From positions 1,550,001 to 1,614,000 of the forward strand of contig BQMF02000022.1 of the NCBI GenBank assembly GCA_027922465.2: DNA of 64,000 nt, read 5' to 3'. The position numbers were made by a program, and so were the translations under genes. Under the pieces are notes generated by a model, which was not told where the DNA came from, made no database searches, and was given only the letters and a program-made list of their open reading frames with translations. This DNA comes from Turritopsis dohrnii. Lineage: Eukaryota > Cnidaria > Hydrozoa > Anthoathecata > Oceaniidae. This document shows, piece after piece, positions 55,060 to 64,000 of this stretch (position 1 is the first letter of the stretch; every line of letters starts with the position of its first letter).

Positions 55060-58000
55060 CTTCTTAAAGGTTTTTCTCAAAATGCAGTTTTTCGACATAT
55101 TTGCAAATGAAAAAAATGATATCTTGTGATCTACTGGTGATAATTCTATGAAATTTTCAGAGATTATTCAATACATATGCAGAAAGTGCCTGAACCACAG
55201 AATAACAAATATAATCAATATTTTCGACTTTATGGCTGTTTAAAGCCAACCAAAGCGTAATTGGATTTTACCGTAAAATTCAAAATGGCGCTATTATGGA
55301 TTTTTAAAACATTGAAAAAATCTGGTGGGTCAGGCACTTTCTGTACCTTTGGTGATTTACTCTTCCAAATTTGAGATCAATACCATTTATAGAACAAGAG
55401 TTGTGGCTTTTTTAGAATTTCACATTTTTTACTGATTTTTTGCGGACTAAGCATTCATTTTTGGTATTTTTTGAAAAATAAATTTTTTTTGTCTTTTTCT
55501 TTATTGTACCTTACTATATAAAGTCGAACTAACTCAATAACATCAAAATTAAGGACGTTTGATTTTTCACCTGACACCCACCTTAAGAAAGTACGCTTAA
55601 CCTAGAGAAAACATTTCAATTTTTTGGCACGAAACTTATATATTGAGGATGGTGTCTTTAAAACAGTGGAGGATAAAGGTAATCATGGAGTTGCTCAGCT
55701 TCTTACTGAATCTTTATCTAGTAATAGCAATTTCTCAGTGACCTATTGGATACCAATGCAATTTCATCAATTTTTACTGTATAGCGGCCATGTTGATTTA
55801 AAAGGAAGAATGCCAAAACAACTTTATGAGAATTTGTTGCTTTTCTGATTCTGATAAAAAGAGTTAGATGGATATGCTCAAGTGTTACTTGAATAATGGA
55901 GCAGGAAGGGTTACTTGAATCAAGATTCACTAATCTAGAGAAATTCTTGAAGATGTATTATCATCCATAGAACACCTCCTCACGGTCGATCCATCGATCG
56001 TGAAGATGAGGAATGATTATGAATACACACTTTTAATGTATGCTTCATGGCACAACAATCTTGAAAATTGAATAAATTGAATCACTAAGTTGGAGTAGGA
56101 AATTAACAGGTGCGAAAGATGCATACAGAAAGTTGGAAGATCAGACACGGAGAAATAACTTGAAAGTGGACTGAATCAACGAAAAGGTACTAAGAATGTT
56201 TTCCGACAGTCTGGGTGTCAATAGTGCTAAAATTGAAAGAACGAATAGGACAAGCAAGAAAACAGATGATGGCAGTCCGTAAATGATTTTTTGAAGCCGC
56301 CTTTTTGAAGCCGCCAGTCTATAAAGACAAGGAAAGAATTACATGAGAAGGAATACATGAGAAGGATATTTATGAGTTTGAAGATATTCCGATCTTACTT
56401 GTCAGTCTCGAAATCTCGATAGTTGACCAAACGACTTTAGTTTGAGATTTTATAGTTATAATAAAAGGTTTTTATCTTTGTTTATTTATTTATTTATTGT
56501 AGTAGGTCCACATCAGCTTCATGCTGCCTTGTATCTTAACCTGCTTGACTAAATAAAATAATAATAATAAATAATAATAATAATTTTTCGAAAGAGACAG
56601 TTGCTATATGGAGGTGATTATGGAAGATGATCGAAGAAAAGGAGGTGAACATTTTCAATTGAAATATGATAAAATAATCTAAGTTACTAAAGTTCACAGA
56701 TTATTCAGGTTTGATTTCTACATTCTACATTTGATTTCTACGTTTGAATGGTCACATTACTCTGAATGATGATTCAGTTCCAGACGGGAACTTACAATTA
56801 TTTCTCTCACAAAAACTTGGTTTAAACTGAGATGAGTTACAGAGCAAATCAAATTTGCAATCGCCTCATTATAGTTCACCAGCCATAGAAAATTATGGTT
56901 GTTTTATTTTTATATGTTCCAATCTCCATGACATGTTATGATAGGTCAATCATTTTTGAACTTATTTTTAAAAGTTTTTGTTTACAATGTTTACACATAA
57001 CATGGACCATCTTATTGACTGATTTCATTTCTGTTTTAGAGAAGTTCCACAGGAATTTAAGTCTCCATTCCTGTTTATACTCTTGTTATCTAAACGTAAT
57101 GTTTTTGGGAAATGTGCCTGATGAAGAATAAGTAACTGAAGATTAGATAGTAAATAAAACTGTGCTGTGAAAAATACATTCAACATTAGGAGTACCTGGC
57201 ATGCCAAGATTACTGCTGAATACATCTAATCAATAAATGGATGAAATTTTCAGAAACTACTCATTTCATTTGAAAGGTTATTTACAATGATCTGACTTGA
57301 TTAAGGAATATTAATGGCTTTTTATTACACATGGACCGTTATATATCTATACAATGCACATAAAGTATAATACCTTATGTGCGCATGTTTATAGAACATT
57401 GTTTATTATACCAGCCATCAAAAATAAAACACTGACATTTTGTAGATAGTGAAAAATAGAAAAAGAAAAACAATGGAAATGGAAGTGTTATCAGAAGCAC
57501 AAATTTCTTCACTCAGTAAAGGATTGTCTACATACTGATGCAAACTGAAAGTATAAACATCATTTGCAAAAATTGGCGTCCAATTATGTTTACTATTTTA
57601 TATCACTTTTATAATCAAGCTTTAATGGTTTAAGAATTTGTTAAGAAAGAAACTGAAGGATTCCAGAGTGTATCGGGAGTTAGCTTTTTGACAGTGTGCA
57701 ATGCTTAGGGAAGTTACCAATGTAGGACAGCTACCTACTAAATTCACAGTGAAAAAGATGACATTGTTCAAAATCAGTTATACTTTATTTAGAAAGGGAT
57801 AAATGTCTTCAAAACAACTTCTTGACAATTGGAGCTGTTAGATTTTGATTAGCTAATGTTCATGTAAGATGTATGCACATTGATAGAAGATTTATAAGGC
57901 GAAAAAACAAACAATCGGCCATGTTTGCAAATCATAAAAACACAAATATAAATATAAATGAAATTTCAAAGACTATCTAAATTTGGAGTGTGATGCCTGA

Positions 58001-59313
58001 CTTTTCTAGAGTAAGGAAATAGTTATTGCATGTCCTATGTTTTGTTGGGCCGTTTGTCCATTTGATACACCCCAAGAAAAGGTGAAATGTTCTTTTTATT
58101 TGAAACATTTTAAATGTGATTCCTTATAGGTTATGCTGATTTAAGTTATACAAAAACAACATTCTCAGAAGCCACATAAGAGTAATCAAATTTTAATAAG
58201 CGACTTTTGCGATTCCTCCGTAGAAATTCCTTTGAAAGGATTACCCATCCATCAAAAATGGCTGATAATTTACGATTATTTAATTGTCTCAGACCTGTTC
58301 CATATTTTCATTGTTATCTATTAAAAATAAATTGAAAAATATCGTAAAAACACATGATTAACGGATGTAGAGTTTATAAGACGAAAAAAAGGCAAACACA
58401 TTAGGATCCATGTTGCCAAAGAATGTTCCATTATGCACACAATAACATTTTTAATGATGTTTTTCATGATAACGTTGTTGAAAATGTTGATGTAATTAGT
58501 GAGATTCTTTCGTTTTATTGAGACAAGCAAACATGGATAACATGTTAAATATGAGTGGCAACGTAAATGAAGATTTTGTTGGGAAATCTTATTTCAGAAA
58601 ATAGGCGATAATGCACTTTTGAAACAACCAGGAGCAAAAAAAAATATCACGTCATTTTGAAAACGTAGTATACAACCCTCTACAGCAGAGACCCACAACA
58701 TATATCTAGTTGATTTTTGTATACACTGGAAAAAGTAGAATTCTTGCTCAGTGTAAAATTTCCTAAATGTAGCATTTAAATTCTGAAATCAAGAATAATT
58801 TTTCTTAGTTTTGCAAGTTTCTTAAATCAAGATATTTTTTTCTTGTCTTTTTTAAAAAAAACATTTGGTAAGTTTATAAGTTCTAATTAAGATTTTCCTT
58901 TCTTGCTTTAAAAAAATAAGCTCAAACTCGATTTTTACTATAGGAATTAAACAGGGCTTGATCAACGAGGCAATAAATATAACAACACATATGACAATAT
59001 TTTATTTGCACCTTTTTTATTTATTTGAAAAGGTTAATGATAATAAACAAGGAAAAACTAGAGAAACTTCTATAATCTTACGATAAAATGACGAATTATA
59101 TTAGTTTGAGAGATTTTTCACAATAAAAGAAGACAGCTATTTGCAAATTTTCATGATCATATGTAGCCTATTTCAATATTTATGGTCAGATTTTGAAACA
59201 AAAAAGATATCTTGTAAAAATGCCTAAAAATTGTTAAATATTTGTTCAGAACCATATTTATATATTTCGACATGTAAACATCCATCTATTTATCTAAACA
59301 AAGTGAAATTTAA
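55060..59313. other. Long gap without a supported gene
   Basis: AT-rich. An open stretch at 55624-55848 (NLYIEDGVFKTVEDKGNHGV) looks protein-like but has no recognised family. AAT and TTTA microsatellites lie at about 56480-56585. GAAGCCGCC is repeated at about 56295-56318. Confidence 0.45.
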
Positions 59314-59619
59314 CTAAAAATGGAGAGGATTTCTTCCAAGTATATGTTCTTCTACAATATCATCAATATTGTACTTAACAGGTAGGTAATGGTTACCAGA
59401 TACATCCTTCTTCATATGAAAAACGTTAAAATCAACAAGATTTTCGTAAGGAATTACTCGAAGCATTGATGTACTTTCGACAGAGTAAGCTTGAAAATCG
59501 GAATCGAAACAGAGAGTGTCATATATGTTAACCTCAAAATAAACGAATCCATGGACCAACCATATGTCTTTTATGAAACCAAAGACTGGCAACATGCGAG
59601 TCTCTGTAGTTGTCACCGC
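59314..59619 (-). pseudogene. C-terminal extension of the CACTA-like transposase beyond an in-frame TAA
   Basis: Directly after the TAA at 59620-59622 the same frame stays open for about 100 codons and looks coding: MLPVFGFIKDIWLVHGFVYF, then VIPYENLVDFNVFHMKKDVS and GNHYLPVKYNI. This looks like the expected C-terminus of the family, so the stop appears to be a nonsense change (or is read through) rather than the natural end. Confidence 0.6.
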
Positions 59620-62130
59620 TTAAAATCCACCTCGAGAATATCTAGTTCCGTACATTATAACCCAAGATATTCTGTATACATTATCAAGTTTGATGCCAGG
59701 TAGTAAATTGCATTTCAAGAAAAGTTCTTTAAGATTTTTCTCCATTTCATTTGATACCTTTAAGGAAACCCCATGCATGAATTCAGTCGAAAATAAAGGA
59801 TGAGAACTTGAGTTTTTATTAGCGTCACCAAAATAAGAACATTCTAACATTTGGTGTCTTTTTGCTAAAAATACATTGAGATTTTTAAAGGTCTGATTCT
59901 GTGCCATTTTCTTAAAGTAAAGATGAGCAGACTCAAATGCAAAACACGAAGATCGTATGAGTGGACCATTCAGTGTTATCATAGTAGGAATATGTATCAT
60001 ATAGTGCTGTTTTGGAATGATAGAACTTTCTGGAAACAACTCTTTAAAACTTTTCAAATGTTCACTAATAAGTTCTCTCAAATTTTGAATACTGTTTAAT
60101 TTAATAACTGGAGCATATATGATTTGTACGATTTGACTAAGACACATCAAAAATACATAATACTCATCATCAACAGAGACAAAGTGCGTAAGGATAAACG
60201 GCAATACCCTTAGGAATAAACGTGCTTGTGCTGCCTTGGATTTCAATTTATACGCTTCAGTTCCATTAAAAACCGAGTCCTTCAATGGTCCAGGTTTATC
60301 CCTAACTTCTGAGTACCCATACTCATGGCTTGCAATAACTGCATTCAGTTGTTGTAGGGTCATTATTTTGCTGTTGATAAAATGTAGAAGTACTAGTCTT
60401 ACTTCATACTGAAGTACTCCTTCAAGAATAGTGTGCATCATATCTTGTGGGAGTTGTTTCGTTATGTCAAAATTTGGTAGCTGTGACAAAATACTATGAT
60501 TGTTAATACCATAAAGTGTCTGTAAATTGCTTTTAAGGGAATCAGGTGACTCATCAATGAAATCACATTCTAATCTATAAGATTCTTTAGTTCTCAATAT
60601 AAAATCACTTTCTTCGAATTTTGACTGCATATCTTCATTCTGGCAATAACAAGTTCTACACTTCTGAAAAGCAAACCCTACACCTTCTTTAAATCCTCCC
60701 CAAAGGTGTTGTCCAAGTGTATCACCTGCACATAGCAATACTTTCCCATAAATAGTGATTTGTTCTTCCTTCATTTTCAATGTAACACCTTCATACAGCT
60801 TCTTCAAATCATCCACAATCGGAAGTAGTATTTTGTTAACTCCATACTTTGAAACATGTTTCGAATTTACAATTGCAAGTAAACGGATTGCACAGTGTTT
60901 AGATCTAAATTTTGGATCTATATTTGCAATTGCATAATAGTACATATCTAACTTATGTACACCAGCCTTATTACCAAGAGGATTACATACTTCTACTTCA
61001 TCATGAAACAGAATGATTTGCAATGCATTAGGGTTTTCTTGAAAATACTCATCGTTCTTATAAATTGAACCGTCACATATGTCATAATACACACCATCTA
61101 CACATTGATTCGCTGGTTTAAGAATCAAGTTGCGAATTCGCCTATTACCAAGTAGTTGTCTTAGACTATCCAATACAGGAATGTAGACAAAACTTTCTTC
61201 CTTTTCAGTCAGTAGAACTTTGTTTCCTTTATTCTTTTTCACAATGGCTTTTCCTAATATTTCTTCTTTGTAAGGTACATAATCAAAACTCTCTTTAATG
61301 TAAGCCTGTTGTAAAAACTCTGAATGCAACCCATCAAATACTTGCCCAGATTGATTTATGACATTTGATACAGCATCCATATGGTTGTTTTCACATGCTT
61401 GTAATTCTTGTTCCAAATCAGTTTTAACAGCAGAAAGAACTTGACTGATTAAGTACTCAGTGCTTTCTCGGATCGAGTCTACAGCCACCTAACAACAAAA
61501 GTGAAATTGAATCATTAAAGTATTGGTCTATATGTTGATTTTGTAAATCTATTGCAGTGAAGGACAAAAAATAAAGAACTTCCAACATCTAATCAAGGAA
61601 TATTGTGTCATACATCTTCATAAAGAAGGTAAACAATGGCAAAGAAAAATTGGAAAAACGATAATTACCTGAGTCAGTTTATGTCTTTCCTTGATTTTCA
61701 AAAGGAACTTTGCTGCAGTTTCTTTTATGTCTTTGCCTCCTACTACCTCTACATCATCCAGCACATCATCTTCAAGTGATTCATTGTAGCTGTCTTCATT
61801 ACATAAGTTAACATCATCATCTATCTTATTGTTTTGAGTGTCTACTATATCATTAGTAAAGGAATTTAAAGCTTCATCTCCCACAACTTGATCTTCATCG
61901 TTCTTGCTTTGCCTTTTTTTTGTCTTGCAATTATACAAGTTCTTGTGGCTTTTAACAACATGCTTATACAACGAATTGTATTTATTGAATGAAAGTGGAC
62001 AGTTTAAAACTGGACATTTAGCTTTAAAATCAAGATTGTGGCCATGGACACTGTAGATGTGGTTTAATAAACTTCTCAAGCCAATACATTGAAAAATTTC
62101 GCAACATGCACATTTGTAAACGTCCGCCAT
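59620..62130 (-). CDS. CACTA/EnSpm-like transposase with N-terminal C2H2 fingers
   Basis: Two exons, 61669-62130 and 59620-61488, join in phase 0 at CAG|GTAATT..TTGTTAG, giving 776 codons. Start ATG 62130 (MADVYKCACC) is preferred to one at 62199. Exon 1 has two C2H2-like fingers (CACCEIF..H..H and CPVLNCPLSFNKYNSLYKHV..H) and an acidic tail. Exon 2 has a coiled N-terminal part, then the transposase body: IILFHDEVEVCNPLG, LLCAGDTLGQHLWGGF with CRTCYC, LPQDMMHTILEGVLQYEVRL, and MIHIPTMITLNGPLIRSSCF-type blocks. These are typical of animal CACTA-like proteins as I know them, and acidic residues in the first blocks are likely catalytic. The frame ends at TAA but appears to continue as a family-like C-terminus. 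It diverges from the SAM-like gene at 62614. Confidence 0.7.
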
Positions 62131-62613
62131 CTTAAATGTTTTTGTTTTTTGAAGTTTGCATTTTAGAATTAATTGACAAAGTAGTTTATTAATCTTCACA
62201 AGAGGTAACTATCTCATGAGAATTTCAGTTTTTTGTTTCTTTTGAATTTTATTTTTAAACCTTATTAAAACTTAAAAAAAATGATGATTATATAGAATTG
62301 GAATAACTGATAATATTTTATTGTATCATCATCATCTCATTTGCTTTTCTTTTCGAAAGCGCGCCAATTTTTACGCATGTGCAACTATGTCGAAGAAGAA
62401 GGCGGAGAAAGGAAGAACAGAGACAGATTCAGATCGCAGTAGCTAATTTTTATATTTATTGAACATCAAAGTACGGTTTCCTATAATAAGAGTTTGCTGG
62501 GACAAAAACACCCGAACAATTTCGTGTTGTCACATGAATACTTTGGTAAATTAACTTTTTGTATGATCTTTCAAAGATCAGTTGAATTCTTCTGCACTGT
62601 GTTGATACCTACG
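62131..62613. promoter_or_regulatory. Divergent promoter region of the transposase / SAM-like gene pair
   Basis: About 480 bases between the two divergent start codons. It contains GCGCGCC and ACGCATGTGC around 62355-62383, standing out in AT-rich DNA, and a purine-rich stretch at about 62395-62430. No specific element can be assigned. Confidence 0.4.
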
Positions 62614-63948
62614 ATGTCTTCCTCGTCATTGATTGCCCTTGTAAATGATGTAAGTATGGAAATGGCAAACACACTGAGAGGTTAGTTATTTTGTTTTGTT
62701 TTCGTTTTGTTGATAATGTGTATATATTTTTCCTTTTCCCTTTAATTTGTTTTTTACCTTAGAATCTGGATTTACAGTTCAGCAAATGCTAACACTAAAC
62801 AGAGATGATTTAAAAGATTTAATGCCTGGTAGTGCAAAGCTTTTTGAGAGAAGAGCAGTTTATGAAGTTCTTCATGTATTCAAAGAAAAAGTATGAAATT
62901 TAGTTCTTTAAAGTAATAATAGAATAAAAACTTCCTTTTAAAGTGCACTTTGTTGCACTTTTTTCATATCAATTTTGTGTATATATTAATTTTAACACAT
63001 ACCGTCAATGTTACTTATTACGGCCAGCCTTACTTATTATTACGGACACAAGAAGTAATCAAAAATTCTTGTCACGGAAATATACATTCATTCTTACCAA
63101 ATGTAACAGAGCAAAAGAAAGCAATTACCTGTTGCTAATCTTCAAGTGTTGAAATAAATTTACTTATCTCTGATTTAGACATTTGTGTTATAGTTTAGTT
63201 GACAATACAGGATGTGCTGTGTTTTTACTGTACAGACCAGTTGGAATATATGTTTTTGTTGGTGTCTGCAATAAGGAAGGCTGTCTGTAGTAAGGAACAT
63301 TGACAGTATCCTGTTTGTTTGTAATGATTTAGTACTAATTTTAGTATATTTTAAGTCTGAAAGCCAATTCACTTCACCTTTGGTTTTGTGTTTGGACTGT
63401 CTTTATTACAAAAGGGTTAAGGGAATAATTTTTTTTCAATTTTTAGGAATGTCAATATAACAATTAAAATCCCAAGGCAATGATAGAAATTGCCACAATC
63501 TATGACAGATGCATTGACAACACGACGACAAGACAAACGGACACAATAACGCACAACGCGACACTTATCACATCATTACCAACTTCTGTTAATGCCAAAG
63601 GATTGAAGTCTGTTAATTTGTATGCAAGGCAAACATAACAAAGTGTTCTTGGTTCATTATGATCTTTTGACCTTATATTTCTTTCAGAACCCCGCTGGGG
63701 CTAACGACCTGAATGATGAAGTTGAGCTTAATGACAAGGTGCACTATATAACCTGGTGGTCCTTCCAAGTGTTTTTTTTTTCTCGATATATCATACAGAC
63801 CGAGAAAATACTTTTATCTTTTCACATTTTCTTGTTCGCTTAAGAAAAAAATTTACAGTTTTTACTTTTCCCAAAATCAGTGTATTTAATGTTTTGCTTT
63901 TAGAATAATGGCTTTGTACAACAAGCTGAGGAGGATTTTAATTATGAG
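62614..63948 (+). CDS. Spliced SAM-like-domain gene, 3' end beyond the window
   Basis: Exons 62614-62680, 62763-62890, 63688-63738 and 63904-63948 join in frame (phases 1, 0, 0) at canonical GT..AG sites. The last has a GTAGGT donor, so the gene continues past the window. The product starts MSSSSLIALVNDVSMEMANT and has a small helical domain, ESGFTVQQMLTLNRDDLKDL, then SAKLFERRAVYEVLHVFKEK, in the style of a SAM domain. Two acidic linker exons follow. SAM-like proteins transcribed divergently from CACTA-like transposases are a recurring layout in animal elements as I understand it. This is therefore probably the accessory gene of the same transposon, perhaps for oligomerisation. Confidence 0.6.
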
Positions 63949-64000
63949 GTAGGTAAGGCATTTCTAAGAGGAAGAAAGTTTAGCATTTCGTGAAAATTTG

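Noticed and set aside
1..64000. CRISPR arrays, bacterial operons, rRNA or tRNA genes
   Set aside because: None seen; repeats present are microsatellites, minisatellites and transposon ends.

Overview
The window looks like an AT-rich invertebrate animal genome. Genes are split into many short exons with GT..AG introns. There is no bacterial gene organisation, and the transposon families (DIRS, SAM-domain Ty3/Gypsy, Merlin, hAT with a TTF finger, CACTA-like, SWIM/YqaJ) are typical of cnidarians and other invertebrates. The species cannot be named from sequence alone. Confidently host-like genes are few: an extracellular Cu/Zn superoxide dismutase (20.2-21.1 kb), an intronless protein ending in a SOCS-box-like motif (23.9-25.1 kb, minus), and scattered exons of secreted or extracellular proteins on the minus strand (1.6-1.9 kb and 12.1-17.6 kb).

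The rest is mostly mobile DNA. At 3.9-11.6 kb a transposon-like gene block holds a zinc-finger exon on the minus strand diverging from two spliced plus-strand genes. One of these has a coiled coil followed by a protein kinase N-lobe with no C-lobe. GTATAC-rich arrays lie at three places in and around this block. At 27.2-29.1 kb there are three short inverted-repeat transposons: a mariner-type MITE, an internally deleted Merlin with a perfect 8-bp target duplication, and a pogo-type MITE. A SWIM/YqaJ pseudogene follows at 29.7-30.6 kb.

From 32.5 to 53.9 kb lies a nested stack. It is bracketed by two inverted copies of one sequence, which may be the terminal repeats of a DIRS element because the left copy is followed by DIRS-type tyrosine recombinase remains. 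Inside, in order, are a decayed Ty3/Gypsy with a SAM-domain gag, a very large and almost undamaged retrovirus-like element (36.9-49.5 kb), and a 420-bp MITE interrupted by a 3.5-kb hAT transposon with an apparently intact transposase.

The retrovirus-like element is the most striking object. It is a 12.6-kb reading frame broken by one TAG. The first part encodes Gag, zinc knuckles, aspartic protease, reverse transcriptase, RNase H and two tandem dUTPase-type domains. The second encodes a duplicated RNase H-like module, a possible 2A-like motif and a glycoprotein of about 1,600 residues with an internal signal anchor, furin-type site and C-terminal membrane anchor. I see no integrase and no LTRs.

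The right end (59.3-64 kb) carries a divergent transposon gene pair: a C2H2 plus CACTA-like transposase on the minus strand, with one in-frame stop near its C-terminus, and a spliced SAM-like-domain gene on the plus strand that runs off the window. A Mutator-type transposase fragment lies at 54.3-55.1 kb.
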